Assembly (NCBI GenBank): GCA_002418265.1 | Contig: DIDS01000012.1 | Location: 66,285 to 130,284, forward strand | Direction: 5' to 3' | Length of the DNA stretch: 64,000 nt | Origin: Acidimicrobiia bacterium UBA5794 | GTDB lineage: Bacteria > Actinomycetota > Acidimicrobiia > Spongiisociales > UBA5794 | Part shown: piece after piece, positions 56,908 through 64,000 of the stretch | Position numbering within the stretch: the stretch's first letter is position 1 | How the letters are laid out: the number at the start of each line of letters is the position of its first letter | The notes under the pieces: generated by a model | The model's input: the letters and a program-made list of their open reading frames with translations, nothing else | Told to the model about the DNA's origin: nothing | Databases searched by the model: none | Translations under genes and position numbers: made by a program

Positions 56908-57587
56908 AGGTGCTGATCGTTGAAGACGAGGTGGCCTACGTCGAAGCGCTTCGGATCGCGCTCGATGCCGAAGGCATTGATACCGTCGCCGCGTTGGATG
57001 GTCGCGAGGCCATCAAAGCCGCTCGCGCCGATCAATACGATGCAATCCTCCTCGATTTGATGCTGCCTTCCGTCGGTGGCCTCGATGTCCTGCGTGCCGT
57101 CAGGAAGACCTCGCAAGTTCCGGTGATCGTGGTCTCAGCCAAGGACTCCGAGGCCGATGTGGTGTCGGCCCTCGAACTTGGCGCCGACGACTACCTCACA
57201 AAGCCGTACTCGGTGCGTGAGTTACTTGCCCGCATCCACGCCGTCGTTCGCCGATCGACATCAGTCGACGACCCCGATGTGTGGACCGTCGGCACCATGA
57301 AACTCGACGCCAGCAACTACCAATTAAAGGTTGGCGGCGAAACGTTCGACCTCCCGCGCAAGGAGTTCGAGGTAATGGCGCTCCTCGTCGAACAGTCCGG
57401 ACGAATCGTTGCACGCGATCGGATTCTTGAAGAGGTCTGGGGAATGAACTGGGGCGACACCAAGAGCCTCGACCAACACATCCGCCGGCTACGACGCAAA
57501 CTTGAGGCCGATGAGGGAGCTCCCCATATAGCCACGATCCGGCGAGTGGGGTACCGACTGGAACAAATCCCAGATCCTAAATTCTAA
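56904..57587 (+). CDS. phoB: Phosphate response regulator (PhoB/RegX3)
   Basis: A 227-residue OmpR-family regulator; the ATG at MKVLIVEDEV overlaps the phoR stop by 4 nt. Phospho-acceptor Asp is in ILLDLMLPSVGG (about residue 50), with VVSAKD and YLTKPYSVRELLARI; the winged-helix output domain has PRKEFEVMALLV and RRVGYRLEQ. It should bind the PHO box upstream of pstS. Confidence 0.94.
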   Translation: MKVLIVEDEVAYVEALRIALDAEGIDTVAALDGREAIKAARADQYDAILLDLMLPSVGGLDVLRAVRKTSQVPVIVVSAKDSEADVVSALELGADDYLTKPYSVRELLARIHAVVRRSTSVDDPDVWTVGTMKLDASNYQLKVGGETFDLPRKEFEVMALLVEQSGRIVARDRILEEVWGMNWGDTKSLDQHIRRLRRKLEADEGAPHIATIRRVGYRLEQIPDPKF

Positions 57588-58158
57588 ATTCGAAATCCTA
57601 GATCTACCCGACCATCAGCTGCTTGAGTCAAGCAACCTCGCTCCAGCGTCCGAGGGCTCCATCTATCGGCTTTGGTTCTCAGAGAGATCAACCAACGTGT
57701 CGACAGGAAGCTTCGCAGACCTATTCCGCGTGGAGCTCACCGTCGGAATCGCACGCAAGGACTATCCCAACGTATGGATCTCCCAGCACCCGATCAACGC
57801 AGGAACAGACTCGGGCTCAGCATTACTGCACACGATCGACACACCATAAGAAACACACTCATCTCGGGTTGTGTTGCCTCACGATGCCGACCTGGCGGAG
57901 AGACAGTTGCCTTCGCTTGGAACTGTCCCGAGACGTCGAACGGTGGCGACTCCGGAATCGAGGATCAAATACTGCCATTAGGCGCCGTTTCTCTCTCCCG
58001 TCGGAGGTCACACATAGATAGTTCGATGGGCGCGTTGAACCCAGTGCCCTCCAAGTTGTGGAAGTAGTTCCGGCAGATACGGCTCTTGTCAAGGTTCCGT
58101 TGGCTTTGTTCAGGTCGAGCGAGATTTGAGGCGATTGGGTAGGGGTGTGGGGTGACGA
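57588..58158. other. Spacer with probable gene remnants
   Basis: It starts with an AT-rich stretch containing a near-repeat of CTAAATTC (57580-57600). One frame, open from within the end of phoB to 57849, reads like protein but lacks a proper start. Beyond 57850 another short open frame also looks partly coding. The region separates the phosphate cargo from the mobilization genes and may be a scar of earlier recombination. Confidence 0.45.
57697..57849 (+). pseudogene. Possible truncated gene end
   Basis: From a GTG the frame encodes 50 residues (for example FADLFRVELTVGIARKDY and NVWISQHPIN). The same frame stays open upstream through the phoB stop region. Composition looks like protein, but no ribosome site, domain or homologue is recognised. 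A 3' gene fragment is the best guess. Confidence 0.3.
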
Positions 58159-60837
58159 TCAACCCAGGCCCCGCCCTGTCGTGTGCTCCGCCTCCCTCGC
58201 TCGTGCGCGGCGTCGTTCGATGCTGTCAAGGATCTGTCGTTCCAGCTTGGCGTGTTCGTCTTCCTCGGTGGGGTCGGGAAGTTGCCGGGAGGGTGGGTCG
58301 AGTTGGGCTCTTCGGGCGACTGCGGGTTGGTCGATCCAGTCACGGCCGATGGCTTGGGTGAGTACATCGACGGCGGTCTGGTTGTCGTCGACGACGACGT
58401 AGGCGTGGTTGGCGTCTCGCCCTCGGGTCATGGGGGTGTAGATGCCGCGGCTGTCGGTGGGGGTGTCGATGAGGAGGAGTGCGACGTCGACGGTTCGGCC
58501 TTGGGTGGCGTGGCTGGTCTGGGCGTAGCCGAGTTCGAGATCCTCGGCTACATATTCGGCGGGTAGCCGGATTGTGCCGGTGCGTCCGTCGACGGTGACG
58601 TCACCGTCGGGGTGGATACTGCTGATTGTCCAGTGGTCTCGGTTCTTGACCATCTGCCCGCGGTTGGTGCGGAGTGTTCGGTCGTTGCGGCGGGTGACGA
58701 CCTCGTCGCCCACGAGCATCGAATCGTCGCCGACGTCGATGGAAGGTCCACTGGGGTCGAGATCGTCTGCCTCGATACGGGTGTGTTGAGCGAGCCGGTT
58801 GAGTCGGGCCACGGTGTCGGTGTTGTTGGCCATGAGTGCCACCGTGTCTCCTTGGTTTCGGGCTTGGTGCCAGGAGGTGATGATCTCTTCCTCCATGTGG
58901 TTGGGGGTGCCGTCGTGGAGTCTCCCCCGCCGGTCATATTCGACGAGTGCGGCCGGGTCGCCGCTGCGAAGGCGGAGACTGGCGTGACGTTCCCAGTCGT
59001 GGCGGAATCGGTGAACCTCGCCAAGTTCGACACACCCGTACGTGTCGACGAGGTGGGCGAACATGCCGCCGCGCCCCACGGCGGAGAACTGGCGCGGGTC
59101 CCCAACAAGAACGACCCTCCATTCACGTTGGTCGGCGAGCCGTGCAAGGTCCGCCAACTTCGCGGTGGCAGCGGTGCCTGCTTCGTCGACGATCACCGTC
59201 GTTCCTGCCGGTAGGTCGTAGGCGGTGTCGGGTGGACGGGCCGGGTGGCGGTGTTCGGTGAGGAGCTTGTCCAACGTGTCGGCTGCCATGTGGGTCTCGA
59301 CGCCGAGCACGTCGGCTGCCGCAGCGGTGGGTGCCACTCCGAACACTGGTCGTCCCTTGGTTTGAAGTTCGGTGACGGCTGCGGCCAGTATGGTGGTTTT
59401 TCCTGATCCGGCGGGACCCACGATCAACTCCAATCCACCGTGACCAGCAACGACTGCCGCTGCCTCCGCTTGTTGCGGAGTGAGCCGGTGTGCGTGATGT
59501 ACAGGAAGTGCTGGAGCATGGCCATCTCGGTGTCGTTCGGCCCAGGCGATGAGCAGTTCCTCCTCGTCCACGATGGCTTGGGTGGTGAGGGCACGGTCCA
59601 TGGCAGATTCGGTGATGGGTCGACCGTCACGGCGCAACACCGACCCGGTGGGGATCGGTCGGGAAACATCGACGCAACGAGTGGCGGTGTGATCGGCGAG
59701 TCGCTGAAGGAAGTCAGTCAGCTCTGTGGCGTCGGCTGTGGTCGTGGTGGGTGTGGCTGCGGCAAGTTCTCGGACCAGTTCGGCGGGACGCCATGTCGAC
59801 TGGTGCTCGACGAGCGAATCGAGGGCCAGTTCGACCAACCGGGTGGCGGTTGCGGTATCGATTCCTTTGAGGCCGGTCTGGTGGCCGACGATGGCGTCGA
59901 CGATCCGCTCGGGGTCCCGACCCAATGCTTGGAGCCGTTCCTTCCACTCTTGTCGCAGTTCCGCGGCGGAGGTTCCGTGGGGTTTGCTGGGTCGGCTGTC
60001 CAGTGCTGCTTCCCGCTCCAACCTCCACCGTTCGCTCGATGTCGGGTCTCTGCCCAGGTCGGCGCGGAATCTGGCGAGCTTCTGGTCGAGGCGACGCTGT
60101 AGATCGGTCGTGCGTTGGGAGAACTCGGCCAAGATCCCAGGGTCGATGTCGGCGATTTCGGCGATCCCGTGTTCGGGCTTCTCCCAGCGGACACCGAGAC
60201 GCCGTGTCAGCTCGGATCTCAGGGTGGCGTGATACAGCGCGGAGAGGGTCCGTTGATCGACCTTGATGGTGCGGGCGTCAAGAGCCAGCCAACGCCCGTC
60301 AGGTGAGGCGACACGGTTGGCGATCACCGCATGGGTATGTAGCTGGGGGTCGAGTTTGCGGCTGGTGTGCTGCCGGAACACCCCGACGACGATCCCTTCG
60401 GTATCGACACACACGATGTGGCCTCGGTGACGCATCCTGGTGTGGGCGTGGGTCTCGACCCAGCCGAGCACCGCGTTGATCGCTTCCTCGTGGGCCTCGA
60501 CGACCTGGCGACGTACGTCCGGGTCGCTGAGAGCGAACATGACAGAGACCGATTTGGGGGCCGAGAAGGTGGCGTCGTACCCGCGGACCGAGGCCTCCCC
60601 CATACGGCGGCCAAGGTTCTGTCCCGTCGCTGGATCGTGTCCGGCCGTCATGGCGAGGAACGCGTCGGCGTCGATGTCACCTTTGAGGCCGAGACGGTCA
60701 GCACCCCGACCCCACCAGCAGCCCGGGGGCTCGTCGCCGTCGAGGTAGTACGACGGCAGACGCTCGGTGTAGTAGCGGCCCGCCCCTGCGCCTTTCAGTG
60801 TGGTCACTCGTACCGTCACGACAGGCCTCTCCGCCAT
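58159..60837 (-). CDS. MobF-family conjugative relaxase/helicase
   Basis: An 892-residue TrwC/TraA-like protein. The N-terminal relaxase (about residues 1-300) has early tyrosines (GAGAGRYYTERLPSYYL), FSAPKSVSVMFAL and a histidine metal site in DPQLHTHAVIANR. The C-terminal SF1 helicase (about 430-850) has Walker A GPAGSGKTT, Walker B TTVIVDEAGT and VVLVGDPRQFSAVG, and the late GYAQTSHATQGRTVD motif. It would nick at oriT and pump single-stranded DNA. No coupling protein or type IV secretion genes are near, so a helper is needed. The actual oriT was not located. Confidence 0.93.
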   Translation of the reverse strand: MAERPVVTVRVTTLKGAGAGRYYTERLPSYYLDGDEPPGCWWGRGADRLGLKGDIDADAFLAMTAGHDPATGQNLGRRMGEASVRGYDATFSAPKSVSVMFALSDPDVRRQVVEAHEEAINAVLGWVETHAHTRMRHRGHIVCVDTEGIVVGVFRQHTSRKLDPQLHTHAVIANRVASPDGRWLALDARTIKVDQRTLSALYHATLRSELTRRLGVRWEKPEHGIAEIADIDPGILAEFSQRTTDLQRRLDQKLARFRADLGRDPTSSERWRLEREAALDSRPSKPHGTSAAELRQEWKERLQALGRDPERIVDAIVGHQTGLKGIDTATATRLVELALDSLVEHQSTWRPAELVRELAAATPTTTTADATELTDFLQRLADHTATRCVDVSRPIPTGSVLRRDGRPITESAMDRALTTQAIVDEEELLIAWAERHRDGHAPALPVHHAHRLTPQQAEAAAVVAGHGGLELIVGPAGSGKTTILAAAVTELQTKGRPVFGVAPTAAAADVLGVETHMAADTLDKLLTEHRHPARPPDTAYDLPAGTTVIVDEAGTAATAKLADLARLADQREWRVVLVGDPRQFSAVGRGGMFAHLVDTYGCVELGEVHRFRHDWERHASLRLRSGDPAALVEYDRRGRLHDGTPNHMEEEIITSWHQARNQGDTVALMANNTDTVARLNRLAQHTRIEADDLDPSGPSIDVGDDSMLVGDEVVTRRNDRTLRTNRGQMVKNRDHWTISSIHPDGDVTVDGRTGTIRLPAEYVAEDLELGYAQTSHATQGRTVDVALLLIDTPTDSRGIYTPMTRGRDANHAYVVVDDNQTAVDVLTQAIGRDWIDQPAVARRAQLDPPSRQLPDPTEEDEHAKLERQILDSIERRRARAREAEHTTGRGLG

Positions 60838-60912
60838 CGCCCACCGCAGGTGTGCACTCGTCTGTCGATCGTCGGCCGGTCCCTGAGTTGGATGTTCATC
60901 GGGTCTTCGTCC

Positions 60913-61308
60913 TCAGCTCGCAGTCTGTTCGGTGTCGAAGAGATCGAGCTGGTCTGCCATCGTTTCGCGGCGTCGTCGATTTCGCAACGGGGCTTGGGAT
61001 TGGTCCGCAGGTGGTATCTCGGTGGAGACGTTCACGGGTATTGGTGGCGGTTCACTCGATGCCTCGGCTCGGCTGTCATTGTCTCTGGGATACAGGTTGG
61101 GAACATCGGACAGTTCGGAACCGAGCAGCTCTTCCAATGCCCGACGGGGTACCCGCAGAACATGGCCAAGGTCAATCACAGGCAGACCCGACTGTCCTTC
61201 GGTTTCGCGCCACTCCCTCGCCATCGCATAAGCCTTCGTCCGTCCGATCCGCAGCACCTCACCCGCCTCCTCCACAGTCAACAACACAGGAAGCCCTCCA
61301 CTCGTCAC
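60913..61308 (-). CDS. Excisionase-like helix-turn-helix protein
   Basis: A 131-residue protein. Residues about 8-55 form an excisionase/MerR-like winged helix (LTVEEAGEVLRIGRTKAYAM, then GLPVIDLGHVLRVPRRALEEL). The remaining two thirds is polar and Pro-rich, probably disordered. It lies 75 nt upstream of the relaxase on the same strand. It may be the recombination directionality factor of the integrase or a regulator of the mobilization gene. Confidence 0.78.
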   Translation of the reverse strand: MTSGGLPVLLTVEEAGEVLRIGRTKAYAMAREWRETEGQSGLPVIDLGHVLRVPRRALEELLGSELSDVPNLYPRDNDSRAEASSEPPPIPVNVSTEIPPADQSQAPLRNRRRRETMADQLDLFDTEQTAS

Positions 61309-61320
61309 AAGCTATCACCG

Positions 61321-61388
61321 TTGTTTTCACTGTTCATGGTTTGTATGATATCAGAGTGTTGACACATTTCCACCACAAGCCGTAAGTT
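61321..61388 (+). promoter_or_regulatory. Promoters before the XRE regulator
   Basis: Two candidate promoters face the XRE gene: TTGTTT (61321) with TATGAT (61344), 17 bp apart, and TTGACA (61359) with TAAGTT (61383), 18 bp apart. The region is shared with the divergent excisionase-like gene. Confidence 0.4.
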
Positions 61389-61403
61389 GTGTACGATGGG
61401 GCC

Positions 61404-62123
61404 ATGACTCCTATCACCGACTCCCCTGCAACACCGCAAGTCGACCTCAACCAGGTCGTCGCCTACAACATCAGAGAAGCCAGACTCCTGCGTGGCTGGA
61501 CCCAAGAAGAACTCGCCGACCGTCTCGAGCCCTATCTCGGCCAGCGACTCACCCAAGCCGGAATCTCATCCATCGAACGGGCCTTCGACGGTGAACGGCG
61601 ACGAGAGTTCGACGCCCACGAACTGTTGATCTTCGCCATGGTGTTCGATCTGCCCATCGTGTGGTTCCTCCTTCCCCCACCCGGAGACCACCGGGTCATG
61701 GAATCCACAACCCGACAAGTCGACGAGCTCTACACCTGGCTACTCGGCCGGCCCGACCAGCTCGAACCGGTCTACGAACGCCTCCGCCAAATAGGGGTCA
61801 CCGAACCCACCACAGCAGAAACCACCGTCGAAAAGATCACCGGCATCCCCGCCGAAGCTAAACAGTGGAGCTATCGGGAACGCCGCAAAGAACTCCTCCT
61901 CGCCCTCCTCGACGAGCACGCAGACTCACTCGACAGCGCCGTCGACGAACTCGGGCGCATGGTTGACCACCTCCGCCAGGTCGGCATACGAGGATTCATC
62001 GCCGAACACACCAACGACGAAGACTTCACCTATCTCAAAGGCACAACTCACGCCACGAAAGCCACTTCGGCTGTCGATGCGGATGAGACGACACCAGACG
62101 ACACACGACAGAATCAGGAGTAA
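61404..62123 (+). CDS. XRE-family transcription regulator
   Basis: A 239-residue protein with an N-terminal HTH_XRE (about residues 15-80: NIREARLLRGWTQEELADRL, ISSIERAF, ELLIFAMVFDLPIVWFLLPP). The C-terminal part is helical and acidic with no domain I recognise. The ATG at MTPITDSP was chosen; a GTG lies five codons upstream. It is divergent from the excisionase-like and relaxase genes and likely represses them, as repressors of integrative elements do. Confidence 0.85.
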   Translation: MTPITDSPATPQVDLNQVVAYNIREARLLRGWTQEELADRLEPYLGQRLTQAGISSIERAFDGERRREFDAHELLIFAMVFDLPIVWFLLPPPGDHRVMESTTRQVDELYTWLLGRPDQLEPVYERLRQIGVTEPTTAETTVEKITGIPAEAKQWSYRERRKELLLALLDEHADSLDSAVDELGRMVDHLRQVGIRGFIAEHTNDEDFTYLKGTTHATKATSAVDADETTPDDTRQNQE

Positions 62124-62128
62124 GGAGT

Positions 62129-62302
62129 ATGAGGGTGGTCCACATCGCCAAGAAGGGCAACCGCTACTACGTCGTCATCTTTCGTTGTCGGAGTCCGATG
62201 AACGGTCCCACAACCACCGTTCCACCATGCGAGGCCAAGTATGTAGCGAACCTGGGCAGCGGCTCAAACAATGGTTCGACGAGGGTCAGCCTTGGGCGAT
62301 GA
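62129..62302 (+). CDS. Small protein, possible transposase N-terminal fragment
   Basis: A 57-residue frame begins 5 nt after the XRE stop with AAGGAG at 4 nt before the ATG, so it is probably translated. VHIAKKGNRYYVVIF and KYVANLGSGSNNG loosely resemble the first residues of IS1634-like transposases, which could make it a remnant. Its 3' end overlaps the convergent integrase gene by 17 bp. Confidence 0.4.
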   Translation: MRVVHIAKKGNRYYVVIFRCRSPMNGPTTTVPPCEAKYVANLGSGSNNGSTRVSLGR

Positions 62303-63404
62303 TGTCGGCAACGGTGTCGGCGGCGTGACGGTCCATCCCTTCGGTCACATGCGAATACCGATCCAACGTGGTGGTGATGGAGGCATGCCCGAGACGTTCA
62401 GCAACAACTTTGGAAGCAACACCGGCTGAGAGTGCCAGGGTCGCGAACGTGTGACGTCCAGCAGGATGCGGGGTGAGGGGCGGCACACCAGCAGCGGTGG
62501 CGAACCTCTTCGTGGCACGTGTGAACCAGTCCGGGGACACCGGTTGGCCGATTTCATCGCAAAACACCAACCCTTTGTCGCAGTAGAGTTCCCCGGCAGC
62601 GAGTTTCTCGGTGGCCTGATGTGCATGGTGGGCGCGTAACGCCTCAGCGGTGGCCGTGTCGATGGCGATCGTGCGCCGCGACCCGACAGTTTTCGTTTCG
62701 TCGATACGCAGCACCGGACGGTTGTCGACCTCCACAAGGGTGTCCACAGCAGCGATACGGCCAGTGTCCAAGTCGACATGTTGCCACCGCAACCCGAGGA
62801 TTTCTGAACGACGCATCCCGGTGGTGACAGCAAGCCGCCACGCCGGATACAACCGATGCGTTGCAACATGCCCCAAAAATGTGTGAGCCTCAGCAGCGGT
62901 CCACGTTTCAGTGTCGGGACGCTGGGGATGGGGAAGCTCCACATGTTCAGCAACGTTGCGCCCAACAAGTCCTTCCCTCACCGCGTCGGTGAGGGCCTTG
63001 TGGAACACTCCGTGGCTGTTACGTACCGATTTAGCTGACAGCCCAGACGCCAACAATTCGGTGTAACAATCCGCAACATGGGTAGGGGCAAGTTGGGTCA
63101 ACACGCGGGGTCCCAAAATGTCGGTGATCCGTTTGAGCTCAAACCGATACGTGCCACGAGTCGTGTCGGCAATGTTCTTGCGATTGTCCAACCACCTGGC
63201 AACGTACTCATCGACAGTGATCTTGGTCGGGGCCACATAGCGGCCCGACGCCAGTTTCGACAGGATCTCGATACGTGCCGCTTCGGCGTCACGTTTACGG
63301 TCAAACCCCGAATGCCACTTACGGATACGTTTCCCGTTGACGTCTTGGCCAACGTCGATCACGACGGCCCACTTGTTCCCCCGCTTGATAACGGTCCCTT
63401 TCAC
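62286..63404 (-). CDS. int: Tyrosine site-specific integrase
   Basis: A 372-residue integrase; the GTG start was chosen because AGGAGG lies 4-5 nt before it. An Arm-binding AP2-like N-terminus (VIKRGNKWAVVIDVG, RKRDAEAAR) is followed by a SAM-like core-binding domain (TVDEYVARWLDN) and a catalytic domain: Arg in TTGMRRSEILGLRW, Lys in DETKTVGSRRTI, His/Arg box HPAGRHTFATLALSAG, a third box LGHASITTTL and Tyr in DRYSHV. The second box has three residues between His and Arg (HPAGR) where HxxR is usual. It lies 146 nt from the tRNA-Leu 3' end, the presumed attachment core. Confidence 0.93.
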   Translation of the reverse strand: MKGTVIKRGNKWAVVIDVGQDVNGKRIRKWHSGFDRKRDAEAARIEILSKLASGRYVAPTKITVDEYVARWLDNRKNIADTTRGTYRFELKRITDILGPRVLTQLAPTHVADCYTELLASGLSAKSVRNSHGVFHKALTDAVREGLVGRNVAEHVELPHPQRPDTETWTAAEAHTFLGHVATHRLYPAWRLAVTTGMRRSEILGLRWQHVDLDTGRIAAVDTLVEVDNRPVLRIDETKTVGSRRTIAIDTATAEALRAHHAHQATEKLAAGELYCDKGLVFCDEIGQPVSPDWFTRATKRFATAAGVPPLTPHPAGRHTFATLALSAGVASKVVAERLGHASITTTLDRYSHVTEGMDRHAADTVADIIAQG

Positions 63405-63460
63405 GACTCCTCCTGTAATGTCGAGTGTCGTCGTGTCTCGCCCCATGATGGCACAATCGG

Positions 63461-63488
63461 ATTGCAAATGGTTGCAATCGGGTTGCAG
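63461..63488 (+). repeat. Right integrase arm-type repeats
   Basis: ATTGCA (63461) and GTTGCA (63471 and 63482) repeat at 10-11 bp. GGTTGCAATCGGGTTGCAG at 63470-63488 is identical to the copy near the left end. They lie between the integrase start and the tRNA core. Confidence 0.7.
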
Positions 63489-63515
63489 TCGCCTGTTTCA
63501 GGGTGTCAACGAAAC

Positions 63516-63545
63516 GTGCCACAAGGACGAAAACCCTTGTGGCAC
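63516..63545 (-). terminator. tRNA-Leu terminator
   Basis: A perfect 11-bp stem GTGCCACAAGG/CCTTGTGGCAC with an 8-base loop, followed on the minus strand by GTTTC, lies 4 nt beyond the tRNA 3' end. It belongs to the element side of the junction. Confidence 0.75.
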
Positions 63546-63547
63546 TT

Positions 63548-63608
63548 AGTGTCGGAGAGAGGACTTGAACCTCCACGGGATATTCTCCCACTAGGCCCTC
63601 AACCTAGC
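63548..63608 (-). repeat. Right attachment repeat within tRNA-Leu
   Basis: This is the 3' portion of the intact tRNA, repeated with two changes at 25034-25094. The changes are compensatory in the variable-arm stem. Integration would have replaced the resident 3' portion with this one. Confidence 0.85.
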
Positions 63609-63634
63609 GCGTCTACCAATTCCGCCACTCCGAC
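63550..63634 (-). tRNA. tRNA-Leu (anticodon GAG)
   Basis: An 85-nt class II tRNA: acceptor GTCGGAG/CTCCGAC with discriminator A, D arm with GGTAGACGC, anticodon stem CTAGG/CCTAG with loop TTGAGGG (anticodon GAG), variable arm GGGA-GAATA-TCCC, and T arm GGTTCAAGTCC. CCA is not encoded. It is the integration target of the element. Confidence 0.95.
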
Positions 63635-63653
63635 AGGGTGCGAACGTTGCGGG

Positions 63654-63659
63654 AGTATA
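63654..63659 (-). promoter_or_regulatory. -10 element of tRNA-Leu
   Basis: TATACT on the minus strand lies about 20 nt before the mature 5' end. It is the same hexamer as in the rRNA promoter. The -35 is not clear. Confidence 0.5.
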
Positions 63660-63702
63660 TCGACAACTGCGGACTGAGAACCAAGCAGCGGATGAAACAA
63701 GC

Positions 63703-64000
63703 TCAATCCACACGGTTCCACAGCTCGATGTTCCAGGTGAATCCGGCTCGAGTCGGGTTGTGAACAAAACCGGCGAGTTCATCCGCCCAGATTGCAGCCG
63801 TGGCAGGTTGTGCGTACAGCGGAATGATGACGAGGTTGTCGGCGAGGATGTTCTCGGCTTCGTGAATCAGATTCACCAACTCGTCTTCATCCACCGTTGT
63901 GTTCATGGCGTCACGAACCTGTGCGTACCGAATGGTCGATGCATCGATGACCGACGAATCCTCGGTTCCCCACCGATAAATGGACCCGTACGGTGGCGGT
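63703..64000 (-). CDS. Peptide-binding protein of an ABC transporter, C-terminal part
   Basis: The window cuts this gene; only the last 99 codons are visible. They show the family's C-terminal pattern: an acidic helix DEDELVNLIHEAENILADNL, then VIIPLYAQPATAAIWADELAGF and a final NPTRAGFTWNIELW, as in SBP_bac_5 solute-binding proteins. It lies just outside the element, upstream of tRNA-Leu on the same strand. Its C-terminus has the normal order, unlike the permuted protein at 22901. Confidence 0.8.
   Translation of the reverse strand, partial: PPPYGSIYRWGTEDSSVIDASTIRYAQVRDAMNTTVDEDELVNLIHEAENILADNLVIIPLYAQPATAAIWADELAGFVHNPTRAGFTWNIELWNRVD

Larger units (their letters stand above)
25034..63608. 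mobile_element. Integrative mobilizable element in tRNA-Leu(GAG), about 38.5 kb
   Basis: Direct repeats of 61 bp (two mismatches) at 25034-25094 and 63548-63608 correspond to the 3' part of tRNA-Leu from the anticodon stem onward. The right copy belongs to a complete tRNA; the left copy is truncated. A tyrosine integrase gene lies next to the intact tRNA, downstream of its 3' end. An identical 19-bp motif lies inside both ends. MobF relaxase, excisionase-like and XRE genes sit beside the integrase. No VirB4/VirD4, FtsK/TraB or other transfer machinery was seen, so mobilization by a helper is inferred. The bounds are inferred from the repeats; no empty site is available for comparison. Confidence 0.78.

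Noticed and set aside
58183..60232. Several plus-strand frames of 100-220 codons opposite the relaxase gene
   Set aside because: They are antisense shadows of a high-GC gene with strong domain evidence on the minus strand.
58159..63404. Conjugative transfer apparatus making the element self-transmissible
   Set aside because: Only relaxase, excisionase-like, XRE and integrase genes were found; no coupling ATPase, VirB4-like or TraB/FtsK-like protein is present in the element.

Overview
The window is a piece of an actinobacterial chromosome, roughly 58-60% GC by eye. The 16S/23S rRNA, the Ku/LigD end-joining pair, a CGNR regulator, lipobox lipoproteins and several leaderless promoters (a -10 hexamer ending 6-8 nt before the ATG) all point to Actinomycetota. 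The 16S reads somewhat like Acidimicrobiia, but the class cannot be settled by eye.

Left chromosomal part (1-25033). A 16S-23S-5S operon runs on the minus strand. Its 23S gene is interrupted by two group I introns at E. coli positions 1923 and 1951, separated by only a 28-nt exon; each intron encodes a LAGLIDADG homing endonuclease and the two proteins are related. Next come a cupredoxin/beta-helix lipoprotein, small membrane proteins, divergent ku and ligD, an ABC exporter, two overlapping PLP fold-type II enzymes, and an oligopeptide ABC transporter (oppA, then oppBCDF). The OppA-type binding protein appears circularly permuted.

Integrated element (about 25034-63608, 38.5 kb). A complete tRNA-Leu(GAG) at the right end and a 61-bp copy of its 3' portion at the left end form direct repeats. 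An integrase lies next to the tRNA, and an identical 19-bp arm-type repeat sits just inside both ends. The element also carries an excisionase-like HTH protein, an XRE regulator and a MobF relaxase/helicase, but no visible mating-pair apparatus, so it looks like an integrative mobilizable element. Its left edge holds an HTH/GNAT pair resembling a toxin-antitoxin module.

Cargo. It includes a CHASE-domain histidine kinase, a CGNR regulator divergent from an MFS exporter, a PepSY protein, a lipoprotein/adaptor/MacB-type exporter with its own two-component system and shared TTCAG boxes, another MFS protein, a two-component system with an ABC-2 exporter, a membrane-heme/FMN/ApbE electron-transfer module, a third two-component system, and a full phosphate system (pstSCAB-phoU divergent from phoR-phoB) with an 11-nt-periodic PHO box.

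Right chromosomal part (63635-64000). The window ends inside another peptide-binding protein gene.
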